A DNA stretch of 47,822 bases, taken from IMG/VR virus record IMGVR_UViG_3300035698_019776, positions 1 to 47,822 of that record. The stretch is one strand, 5' to 3'. How positions within the stretch are numbered: position 1 is the stretch's first letter; every line of letters begins with the position of its first letter. This DNA is from a virus. Below, one piece after another: positions 25,622 through 32,645 of the stretch. Under the pieces are notes generated by a model. The model did not search any database, was not told where the DNA came from, and saw nothing but the letters and a program-made list of their open reading frames with translations. Made by a program: the position numbers and the translations under genes.

Positions 25622-26166
25622 GCCGATTTATTCTTTTCAGTAATAAAGTATCCCACAGCAACAATAATTGCGTCAGCTTCATCATAGCACTCAATCTTTA
25701 TATTACCCGCTCGGTTAAGTTTGGTATTAAAGTTTGTAAATATTTTTTTACAAAACTTTAGCACCTCCTCTTTGCCCCCTATGGACTCTCCAAACTTTTT
25801 TTCAACCACAGATCTTAGTGAATTGACTGAGATTCTAACAGGCTCTTTATTCATCGCCCTATAACATGATAGACCGGAGGCTTCGTTAAACGCCGCCAGA
25901 AGCAATATTGTATTTATATTACTTTTACCCCTAGAAAACTTCTTCGCGTAATCTTCTATCGCAACTGTATCTGGATTGTGAATGTCAATTAATTTCTTTA
26001 CTTCATTAAATGCAAAATCTATCCTAGACGTTGGATTTGCTCCGGCATCCTTCTTGTTCGGCGGCTTTAAATGACCGTAGCTAATCAGCGATATATTTGA
26101 GTCTATTTCGGATAATAAAGCCCACCCTATAGTAGCCGAACTGATATCCAACCCAAGCGTCAGCAT
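25618..26166 (-). CDS. ruvC: RuvC-like Holliday-junction resolvase
   Basis: 182 residues from ATG 26166, which has GGGAG five bases upstream; a longer frame begins at TTG 26184 and is less likely. It would cut four-way junctions made during recombination and packaging. RNase H-like catalytic pattern: LTLGLDISSATIGWAL (3-18, D7), TVAIEDYA (67-74, E71) and YDEADAIIVAVG (161-172; D162/E163 and D165). Four acidic residues as in RuvC are present. It lies between a terminator and groEL, in the same unit as recombination genes. Confidence 0.83.
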   Translation of the reverse strand: MLTLGLDISSATIGWALLSEIDSNISLISYGHLKPPNKKDAGANPTSRIDFAFNEVKKLIDIHNPDTVAIEDYAKKFSRGKSNINTILLLAAFNEASGLSCYRAMNKEPVRISVNSLRSVVEKKFGESIGGKEEVLKFCKKIFTNFNTKLNRAGNIKIECYDEADAIIVAVGYFITEKNKSA

Positions 26167-26214
26167 AAGTACTCCCATTAACAATTAAATAAAAAATTGT
26201 CAATGCTAATACTA

Positions 26215-26257
26215 TTTAAAATAAAAACACCTCAGTAAATTAATACTGAGGTGTTTT
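26215..26257 (-). terminator. Intrinsic terminator after the SSB gene
   Basis: A perfect 14-base-pair stem (aaaacacctcagta at 26224-26237 and tactgaggtgtttt at 26244-26257) with a six-base loop is followed on the minus strand by TATTTTAAATAG. It would end the leftward transcript of the SSB gene. The stem is self-complementary, and on the plus strand it is followed by GATAATC, so it is a weaker terminator in that direction. Confidence 0.9.
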
Positions 26258-26273
26258 GATAATCTATTTATCC

Positions 26274-26897
26274 TTAGTCTTCGTCTGGAGAACTAAAGGC
26301 AAACATATCATCATCGACAAGGCTCGAAGTATCCTTAGCTGAGGATGAAGCTCCCCAGCCGAGCATCTTGCGAACATCATCCGGCTCAGAAGGTTGAATC
26401 AATTTTGTTAAGTCAACACGGCTAGAAAACTCCTTGAATGATTCGGCTAACTCAGATGAAAGCGGAGCCTTTGGACGAGGAGTAACTCTATACAAAGGTT
26501 GAGTACCTGGGGTGCCGCGCTCAATGGTTAGGTCGTATCTTCCAACAGGTCCCCAATCTTCATCAACATAAAGATTCTTGATGGAGTTGTAAATCTGACT
26601 TCCGATCTCTAGAAGCTTGAATGTATCATCGCTTCTATCGAGAACCGTAACGATCCAGGTTGCCTTCCGCTTAAAGCCAGCATCCTCAAGTCGCTTGACT
26701 AGAGCGGGATCGCTTACGGGGGAGTTAACCTTCTTCTTCTTTCCGTCTGGTGACTCAACCCAGTGAACGTAAAATTGAGTGGGGTTGCCCATAACTCGAA
26801 CCTTGGTTTTACCCTGTTCAAGCCGCATAAAGTCCGACTTTATGCTCCCAACGTCACCGGAATTCCAATCAACTTCGCCGAATACTACTTTTGACAT
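26274..26897 (-). CDS. Single-stranded DNA-binding protein (gp32-like)
   Basis: 207 residues. The core contains KTKVRVMGNPTQFYVHWVES (31-50) and KATWIVTVLDRSDDTFKLLEIGSQIY, typical of an OB-fold SSB as in T4-like phages, and the C-terminus is very acidic (SLVDDDMFAFSSPDED), as expected for protein-protein contacts. It coats single-stranded DNA and loads or recruits replication and recombination partners. The start has GGAG upstream. Downstream is a strong terminator, upstream the possible UvsY-like gene. Low similarity means this rests on pattern and neighbourhood. Confidence 0.82.
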   Translation of the reverse strand: MSKVVFGEVDWNSGDVGSIKSDFMRLEQGKTKVRVMGNPTQFYVHWVESPDGKKKKVNSPVSDPALVKRLEDAGFKRKATWIVTVLDRSDDTFKLLEIGSQIYNSIKNLYVDEDWGPVGRYDLTIERGTPGTQPLYRVTPRPKAPLSSELAESFKEFSSRVDLTKLIQPSEPDDVRKMLGWGASSSAKDTSSLVDDDMFAFSSPDED

Positions 26898-26981
26898 TAT
26901 TTTCTCCTAACTGGGCCCTGTTTTTGTACTTTTATTTTTGGGCACGATTGTTTTTGTTTTTTTATCTGCCAAATGGACTAA

Positions 26982-27542
26982 CTATTCGCTCCACTTAACT
27001 TCCTCGCTTTCATTATTCACCTCAAAATCCGAGCTCCTTTTGCGAGATCCAGAACTCGGCTCACTATTATACCCTCCCTGCTGAAAGTTTCCCAACCTTT
27101 CTAGGTCGTAATCTCTTTTTAGGAAAGTTTTAAAGGCATAGTGCCATCCTTTAAAATGATCAGCTTTGTTTTCAAGCCACTTCTTAGCCGCCTTGGCCAG
27201 AGCCACTTCATTACACGCTTCAATATAGTCTGGGTCAGCCTGAGCAAACCACTCTTTATCTTTCGCAGTTTTATGTCCGGCACTTGGGGCTCCAGTGAGG
27301 GCGGCTTCCGCCCAGGCCACGTCCCTCTTGCCGTCCATAATACTTATAATTCTATCAACCCTCGATATATATTCCTGACACGCATTTTGAGCGCTCAATG
27401 TCTTAACAAGACCTTGCTCTGCAATATTGACATCCATAACTTCATTAGTTGGAAGCCATGAATCAATCTCTTCGATGGCCGACACATCGATGTCTTCGAG
27501 AGAAAAATTTTCCGAAGAAATCTTATCTAAAATTGTAGCCAT
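26982..27542 (-). CDS. Possible UvsY-like recombination mediator
   Basis: 186 residues with GAGG five bases upstream. A helical N-terminal part leads to RISIMDGKRD-type sequence and then a segment (about residues 90-150) that parallels T4 UvsY: KDKEWFAQADPDYIEA, then a helix ending WLENKADHFKGWHYAF and KTFLKRDYDLERLGNF, like the UvsY run from the K-rich linker to a C-terminal amphipathic helix. The tail is polar and disordered. UvsY loads the recombinase onto SSB-coated DNA, and this gene lies directly upstream of the SSB gene with recA nearby. The match is by pattern, not by conserved motif, so the label is tentative. Confidence 0.42.
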   Translation of the reverse strand: MATILDKISSENFSLEDIDVSAIEEIDSWLPTNEVMDVNIAEQGLVKTLSAQNACQEYISRVDRIISIMDGKRDVAWAEAALTGAPSAGHKTAKDKEWFAQADPDYIEACNEVALAKAAKKWLENKADHFKGWHYAFKTFLKRDYDLERLGNFQQGGYNSEPSSGSRKRSSDFEVNNESEEVKWSE

Positions 27543-27549
27543 AAATACC

Positions 27550-27846
27550 TCACATTCCTAATCTCTTTTCTATTTGCTCTATTCTAAACTTAATAGATTC
27601 TTGCTCGTTTATCCACTTTTCAAAACTTCTCAACCTCTGGTTGAACATGAGGTTCTGAAAGAATAGTATTAAAACTACAGGAACCGTGCTTGATATGGGT
27701 GGAAGTATTGACGTAATATGACCTTTATCATTTGTCTTAATTAGACCTGAAAATGAATCTTTCCCAAATACCTTCTCTAATTCTAGGTAGTAGTCATATT
27801 CGTCTTTACTTACATCTACCTTCTGATTAGATATTACCTTAAACAT
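27550..27846 (-). CDS. Small putative membrane-anchored protein with C-terminal coiled coil
   Basis: 98 residues. It has one hydrophobic stretch at about residues 50-68 (PISSTVPVVLILFFQNLMF) flanked by a K/D/E-rich N-terminus and a basic C-terminal helix with heptad character (EKWINEQESIKFRIEQIEKRL). The stop/start overlap TAATG joins it to the zinc-ribbon gene upstream. Either a membrane anchor or a hydrophobic oligomerisation helix is possible. No family recognised. It precedes the possible UvsY-like gene. Confidence 0.68.
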   Translation of the reverse strand: MFKVISNQKVDVSKDEYDYYLELEKVFGKDSFSGLIKTNDKGHITSILPPISSTVPVVLILFFQNLMFNQRLRSFEKWINEQESIKFRIEQIEKRLGM

Positions 27847-28412
27847 TATCCTAGCCTTGATACACCTTTAAAGGAATGACCCGGACTTTTTAACTTGCTG
27901 TTTACGCCTTCCTTAATCTTTCTGGACTGATGAATTCTTTTTAGCCTATCTGCCTTATTATCTATATCATAATCAGAGTTACCAAATGCTGATTCTCTGA
28001 TATCCTCTTCATCATCTTCTGGAAGATATTCATTCTCATCCATAAGTTCAGAAAGATATTCTTCCTCTATTTCTTTCTTTATATCCTCTAATGCGATGTC
28101 TTCGGTATCAACACTTTCGGAGCCAGCAGATGCAGAAGATGATTTTTTCTGTGCAGATATCATATCTTGAAGAACGATCGCTCCGACTCCATTTTTAATT
28201 TCATTAAAAACAAATAATGACACATCATATATTTGCTCTTCGTTCATAGAGTCGGAAAATCTATGAGAGGCAACTCTGGACTGAATTGTCGCAATTAGAT
28301 TATTATCTTTTTGAGTAAATAGAGGAGATCCGCAGGATGGGCAAACATTTTTCATTAAAGCAAATTTCATTGCTTCGGTCACATTAAATTTGCAAGAATT
28401 ACAAGATTTCAT
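27846..28412 (-). CDS. Zinc-ribbon protein with acidic linker
   Basis: 188 residues. Two cysteine pairs at the N-terminus (C4/C7 and C24/C27, CNSC and CPSC) make a typical zinc ribbon of about 30 residues. Residues 34-80 look folded, the centre (100-160) is D/E-rich and probably disordered, and the C-terminus is basic (KLKSPGHSFKGVSRLG). The shared motif CKFN ... KFAL links it to the small zinc protein at 22115-22459. It begins just after the C-terminal half of DnaE. Role unknown; a replication or transcription accessory is plausible by context. Confidence 0.75.
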   Translation of the reverse strand: MKSCNSCKFNVTEAMKFALMKNVCPSCGSPLFTQKDNNLIATIQSRVASHRFSDSMNEEQIYDVSLFVFNEIKNGVGAIVLQDMISAQKKSSSASAGSESVDTEDIALEDIKKEIEEEYLSELMDENEYLPEDDEEDIRESAFGNSDYDIDNKADRLKRIHQSRKIKEGVNSKLKSPGHSFKGVSRLG

Positions 28413-28414
28413 TT

Positions 28415-29452
28415 TTACTTACCCAATGCCTTTTCTAATGTCGTTAAGGATAATCCCTTCTGTTCCATATATTCGTCGACCTTGCATATTGCCCGAATTG
28501 GTGTACCATCAATCAATACGCTGTTGTATATTTCATAATCTGATTGCCAAACTGTAAGCTCCGCAGTAGAACCTTGCGCGTCTTCAATTAAGTATTTGGC
28601 AAATTTCTTACCAACATTTTTACCATTTTTAATCTTAAATTCTTTAATTTTAGAATTAATAATTACTTCGATTTTAACTCTCTCTCCGGAGTCAATGGAG
28701 GCTATTTTTCGAAGCGGAGTGACATTAGAACCGCGAGTAAAAAAGCCTTCAAAAACTTCGTGTAAGGAGCCGCTGATAACTCTTCCCAGAGCTTCTCTTT
28801 CGGCCATCAGGAAGTCCTTCCTGTTCCACTCCTCATTATACGTCGGAAGTATAATATCTTCTAACTTTTTTTCTTTTTTTATTTCTAAAGATACCTTTGC
28901 TCGGTATTTTGCGAAGTTATCAAAGATATCTTTTCTCTTCCGATTAAAGCAACTAAAGGCTCCGCATTTGGCCATAGCCTCCATAACTCTCTTATTTACG
29001 ACACGAGCATTTGTTCTATAAAAGAAATCTTCGAGACTTGAAAATGGCTGTAGAGATATGATTTCATCTATAGCTTTCTGACCCACACCCTTTATCGCCG
29101 ACAATCCGGTTGCGATCTCTTTTTCGCCAGTAATAACATAATTTCCCTTGCTTGTATTAACATTTGGAGGCGTAATTACTATGCCCATATTAGAGCATTC
29201 ATTGATGTACTCCAAACTCTTATCACTGTTTGGATCTTCGCTATTTAGCAGCGCGCACATGAATTGAGTTGGATAATTGCATCTAAGCCAAGCTGTATAA
29301 TAGGATATATGAGAATAAGCGATCGAATGAGAGTTGGATGTCAGAACTCCATTGGCTAGATAAAACTGATGGTCCTTATGGTTGACTTCTATGTCGTGTG
29401 TGTTACCTGATTCGATTTCTTTTATAGATTTTATTTTAGCTGCTAGATGCAT
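28415..29452 (-). CDS. dnaE: DNA polymerase III alpha (DnaE), C-terminal half with split intein C-domain
   Basis: 345 residues. Residues 1-40 are an intein C-terminal fragment: block F THDIEVNHKDHQFYLANG (18-35) and block G VLTSN (36-40), ending in Asn with penultimate Ser. Residue 41 is the +1 Ser of the C-extein SHSIAYSHISYYTAWL (41-56), which continues the conserved GFNK/SHS motif of the DnaE finger domain. The rest holds the helix-hairpin-helix region (ATGLSAIKGVGQKAID) and an OB-fold-like part. After trans-splicing with the N-half product the mature subunit would be about 1088 residues. The start ATG has GGAG upstream. It is separated from the N-half gene by a 114-residue ORF. Confidence 0.92.
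   Translation of the reverse strand: MHLAAKIKSIKEIESGNTHDIEVNHKDHQFYLANGVLTSNSHSIAYSHISYYTAWLRCNYPTQFMCALLNSEDPNSDKSLEYINECSNMGIVITPPNVNTSKGNYVITGEKEIATGLSAIKGVGQKAIDEIISLQPFSSLEDFFYRTNARVVNKRVMEAMAKCGAFSCFNRKRKDIFDNFAKYRAKVSLEIKKEKKLEDIILPTYNEEWNRKDFLMAEREALGRVISGSLHEVFEGFFTRGSNVTPLRKIASIDSGERVKIEVIINSKIKEFKIKNGKNVGKKFAKYLIEDAQGSTAELTVWQSDYEIYNSVLIDGTPIRAICKVDEYMEQKGLSLTTLEKALGK
29333..29452 (-). other. Split-intein C-fragment (IntC)
   Basis: Forty codons from the ATG encode IntC, from MHLAAKIKSIKEIES to the terminal VLTSN, a length normal for split inteins. The +1 residue is Ser (first of SHS). The SN ending parallels cyanobacterial DnaE inteins, where the penultimate residue is Ser rather than the more common His. 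Confidence 0.88.
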
Positions 29453-29475
29453 GTGCTCTCCGTTGCCTTCCTGAT

Positions 29476-29481
29476 ATTATA
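29476..29481 (-). promoter_or_regulatory. Candidate -10 box upstream of the DnaE C-half
   Basis: A perfect TATAAT occurs on the minus strand at 29481-29476 in the 78-base gap before the DnaE C-half gene. A start site would lie near 29469, about 17 bases before the ATG. No convincing -35 box is seen at the standard distance, so it would need the phage sigma factor or an extended -10. AT-rich sequence makes chance matches common. Confidence 0.3.
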
Positions 29482-29530
29482 TAGTACGTTGAACGCAGAA
29501 TATAGTCTAATAAGTTTTAAATAATTTGAA

Positions 29531-29875
29531 TTAAAGTTTACTTCTCGCTATTGAGTCATAGTAATCATATAATGAGCTGAACATAAAGGACTCCAGCGTA
29601 ACTCCCTGAGGAGGTCCCCAAACAAAACTATCAAATGCGATTGTTCCCGAATCTTTAAAAATTAAACCTTGCTGATCGATAATCGAAGTATTGTCCCCAC
29701 AGCGGTAATAATTTTTATAAAATTGGCTGGCATTATTAGCCAAATCCATTTCATTAACTTCGAGCTCTATAACTATATATGCAATGAGATTTTCAAGAAC
29801 CCTCTGGCTGCTCAGGTTGAGTATTCTACAGGTTGTGAAATACTCCCAGTTATAAATATACGGTAAGGATTTCAT
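29531..29875 (-). CDS. Unknown protein encoded between the two split-intein halves
   Basis: 114 residues starting MKSLPYIYNWEYF at ATG 29875, overlapping the stop of the N-half DnaE by an ATGA. The frame is open further upstream but would then lie inside dnaE; the ATGA start implies coupled translation. The protein has a helical, hydrophobic centre (RVLENLIAYIVIELEV), an NYYRCGDNTSIID segment, and an aromatic C-terminus (WGPPQGVTLESFMF). No homing-endonuclease motif (LAGLIDADG, GIY-YIG, HNH, PD-ExK) was recognised. Its position is exactly where other fractured genes carry a nuclease ORF, but function is unknown. Confidence 0.75.
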   Translation of the reverse strand: MKSLPYIYNWEYFTTCRILNLSSQRVLENLIAYIVIELEVNEMDLANNASQFYKNYYRCGDNTSIIDQQGLIFKDSGTIAFDSFVWGPPQGVTLESFMFSSLYDYYDSIARSKL

Positions 29876-32538
29876 GAATGGTTCCATGAGCCAATACATA
29901 CTTCTAGATCTTCTCCGGCTATCTTCCATAGCGGCTCCATTCTTCCACAAGATGTTCTAAACTTATGGTCGATGGTACATCTCGTAATAGAGCCGTCTTC
30001 TAGCTCTACTTCGTACAGGACCTTGGCTCCATTATTATGATTGTTTAAAACTTCAACCATTATATTCTCTCCGGTCTCCTCATCTCTAGATGGGACAAAG
30101 CATCCTGGAGCTACGTCTTTAATCATTGTGAGAGTTCCGGACGAGCCTATGGAATCAAAAACTACTAGCTCTGTAGTATCGGCAAGGCACTTATTGAAGC
30201 CATAGAGTCCAAATGGAAGTATTTCATTATCCCATATATCCTTGGCATCCTTGGGCTTCATTTTGGAATGACTAATGCAGTCATTAATGAAGCTGATTTC
30301 AGTTCTAGAAACCATAGCCGGGTCTTTACCTTTCAATTTTGTGATCTTCCTTAGGGAGTCGGCCTGGTTGAAGTTCCAGCCGGCACAGTCCTTGGCTATC
30401 CTCATCATTCCCTCTTCATAAAGGCTTACTCCATGAGTTGCTTTTAGGGCTGATGATAGATTTTCATGACGATACTTCGTCTTTTCTCGTCCAGACTTTC
30501 TATTTATATAAGACTCTCTCTGCTGAGAAGAACATGATGGTCTACCGAGAGCATTTATGTCTGATATCTCTCCAATGTTTTCAGGCTTGATCTTTATGCA
30601 AAGCGGCGTTAAGGATGATTCCAGCTGAAACACTCCCGAGGTGCCGCCGTCGCCAAGCATCTCAAAAGTCTTGTCATCATCAAGAGGAATATCTTCTATG
30701 GATATGTCCTTGCCCAGCGTTCTTCTGATAAGTTCAAATGACATCTCAATTACATTTAATGTATTTAAGCCTAAAAGGTCCATTTTAACTAGTCCATTCT
30801 CCTCACACCTTGACTTCTCCCACTGAGTAACTACAAGGCCAGTCTCATCATCAATTCTGAGTGGAACCGTTTCATAAAGAGGTCTATCAGAAATGACGAC
30901 GCCTGCCGCGTGAACGCTCCAGTTTCTAGTTAGTCCCTGAAGCTTTACCGAATTTTTATATAACTCGGGGTACTTCTTCATGTATCCGCTAAACTCTGCA
31001 CTCTGCCTGCACGCCTCTTCGATGGTTGGTGCATCCGGCATTATTGATGTTAGATGATTTGCTATCTTAAACGCTGCCGACCTATCCCCCCCTATCTCCA
31101 AGCTTCTGGCTACATCCTTAACAATAACCTTAGGTGATAGGGTTGACCAGTTGCTTATGGATGCAACTTTATCTTCACCATACTTATTCCTAAGATATTC
31201 TTTAACTGCAGCTGGATTTGAAAAGTCGGAATCAATATCTGGAAAGCTTTTCTTCTCTGAGTTATGAAATCTCTCAAAGATGAGATCGTATTCTATGGGA
31301 TTAACATTTGTTATTCCGGTTAGGTAAGCCACAAGCGATCCGGCCGCCGAGCCTCTTCCCGGTCCGGCGTAAACACCGTTTTTCTTTGCCCAAGTTGTAT
31401 AGTCAGAAACGATAAGCATATATGACGAGAAGTCTTTTTCTTCGAGAACGGACAGCTCATTTTGAACTCGTGACCAGTATTGCTTATGAGTTTCTTTATC
31501 CATATCCTTAAACTTGCCCTTAAACCCCTCAATGCACTTATACCTAAGATATGATTTATCCTCAGATACTGGGTCTTTCTGCTTTCCGTGCCACTTCTTG
31601 AATTCAGGATAATCATCGGAACTCTTAACGGGAAACTTTGGAAGAACTGGGCCCTTCGGCTCTATGTAATGGGGCATCTCGCACATATTATTTATAAGCA
31701 TGGAATTTGCCATTCCCTTCTCGGCTATCTCTTTACCGAAGAAGTCTTCGATTTCCTCATGCGTCTTCAGGTACATATCCTGAACCCCGTACCGAAATCT
31801 ATCGGGATCGTTGACCGGCTTCTTATCTTTGATTGCCAACATAAAGTCGTGATACTTCGCGTGATCCTTATCTCTATAATGAGAGTCACAGGTTATTACG
31901 TATGGAATTTTCATATCAGAAGACAGCCTAACCAGGCTTTCGTTTAGCTTCTTCTGGTTTACTTCGCCAGACTTATTAACCGCATAAAGGTTATGCGGCT
32001 GAATCTCTAAGTAAAAGTTATCCCTGAAGATTGAATTTAATCTATTGATATATTCTTTAGCCCTCTCCTCATCATTATCTGTGATTAGAGTTTTAGCTAT
32101 CAAGCCGTTGGAGCAGGCTGTGAGGGCAATAACGCCCTCATTGAAATTCTCTATATGCTCCCAGGTTAACCTGGGAGTTTTCTTTCCCATATATCCTGAC
32201 GCCTGATTCTTATATGCCTCGTAGTTAAGCCTAAGAATATTTCTATATCCGGCTTCATTTTTCGCCAATAAAACCATATGATTGCTTTTCTTGGATGTTA
32301 AATCCGCAGAAAAGTAAGCTTCAATGCCCGGAATTAGCTTAACTCCAGTCTTCTTGCTTGCCTTCCACGCATCATATATTGCCGTCATTGTTCCGTGATC
32401 GGTTACCGCAACAGCGGGATGATCGACTTCTTTGGCTCTAATAAATAGATCCTCAACGTCGTTCATTCCATCTAGCGGGCTTCCCATTTCAGTATGGTTG
32501 TGAAGAGATACAAATTTTCCAGTGGATTTATTTGACAT
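29872..32538 (-). CDS. dnaE: DNA polymerase III alpha (DnaE), N-terminal half with split intein N-domain
   Basis: 888 residues: 783 of DnaE then 105 of intein. The replicative polymerase starts with a PHP domain (SLHNHTEM 11-18, TDHG 46-49, PGIEAYF 70-76, CDSHYRDKDHA 217-227), whose metal ligands look intact. The palm has GPGRGSAAGSL (392-402) and FPDIDSDF (432-439, catalytic D436 and D438); the third acid is D587 in VKMDLLGL. The sequence then runs GLYGFNK (777-783) directly into intein Cys784. The intein N-domain shows block A CLADTTELVV and block B EDGSITRCTIDHKF. The stop overlaps the next ORF's ATG. A 13-codon upstream ORF ends on the dnaE start. Confidence 0.95.
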   Translation of the reverse strand: MSNKSTGKFVSLHNHTEMGSPLDGMNDVEDLFIRAKEVDHPAVAVTDHGTMTAIYDAWKASKKTGVKLIPGIEAYFSADLTSKKSNHMVLLAKNEAGYRNILRLNYEAYKNQASGYMGKKTPRLTWEHIENFNEGVIALTACSNGLIAKTLITDNDEERAKEYINRLNSIFRDNFYLEIQPHNLYAVNKSGEVNQKKLNESLVRLSSDMKIPYVITCDSHYRDKDHAKYHDFMLAIKDKKPVNDPDRFRYGVQDMYLKTHEEIEDFFGKEIAEKGMANSMLINNMCEMPHYIEPKGPVLPKFPVKSSDDYPEFKKWHGKQKDPVSEDKSYLRYKCIEGFKGKFKDMDKETHKQYWSRVQNELSVLEEKDFSSYMLIVSDYTTWAKKNGVYAGPGRGSAAGSLVAYLTGITNVNPIEYDLIFERFHNSEKKSFPDIDSDFSNPAAVKEYLRNKYGEDKVASISNWSTLSPKVIVKDVARSLEIGGDRSAAFKIANHLTSIMPDAPTIEEACRQSAEFSGYMKKYPELYKNSVKLQGLTRNWSVHAAGVVISDRPLYETVPLRIDDETGLVVTQWEKSRCEENGLVKMDLLGLNTLNVIEMSFELIRRTLGKDISIEDIPLDDDKTFEMLGDGGTSGVFQLESSLTPLCIKIKPENIGEISDINALGRPSCSSQQRESYINRKSGREKTKYRHENLSSALKATHGVSLYEEGMMRIAKDCAGWNFNQADSLRKITKLKGKDPAMVSRTEISFINDCISHSKMKPKDAKDIWDNEILPFGLYGFNKCLADTTELVVFDSIGSSGTLTMIKDVAPGCFVPSRDEETGENIMVEVLNNHNNGAKVLYEVELEDGSITRCTIDHKFRTSCGRMEPLWKIAGEDLEVCIGSWNHS
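29875..30189 (-). other. Split-intein N-fragment (IntN)
   Basis: Codons 784-888 of the N-half ORF. Starts with catalytic Cys1 in CLADTTELVV and has block B with the His of CTIDHKF. At 105 residues it is close to the roughly 102-residue IntN of cyanobacterial DnaE, and it shares the pattern LEDGSxxRxTxDHKF with it. There is no endonuclease domain within the fragment. Confidence 0.88.
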
Positions 32539-32579
32539 TACTTCACCAACCTTATTTCCATGAAAGAGCTTTTAGCCAT
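32538..32579 (-). CDS. Possible 13-codon leader peptide overlapping the dnaE start
   Basis: ATG 32579 has GGGAG five bases upstream, the strongest ribosome site in this gap. It encodes MAKSSFMEIRLVK and stops with a TAA whose last A is the first base of the dnaE ATG (TAATG). Translation would end on the dnaE start, so the leader could feed ribosomes into dnaE. Peptide-level function is doubtful. Confidence 0.45.
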   Translation of the reverse strand: MAKSSFMEIRLVK

Positions 32580-32645
32580 GTTTTCTCCCTTTCCATAATA
32601 TGGTTTTTATTGGTGTTTGTATTTTTGAAACCGACCGGCCTCGAA

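Noticed and set aside
26176-26204. TTGACA at 26204-26199 as a promoter for ruvC
   Set aside because: The only hexamer at the right distance is TTAATG, a poor -10, and the start site would fall on the ribosome binding site, leaving no leader.
29531-29950. Longer 139-residue version of the ORF between intein halves
   Set aside because: The extra 25 residues overlap the intein N-fragment coding frame, and the ATGA-coupled start at 29875 is more economical.
30504-30511. Exact TATAAATA on the minus strand as a late promoter
   Set aside because: It lies deep inside the DnaE N-half coding sequence with no gene start nearby; chance match in AT-rich DNA is likelier.
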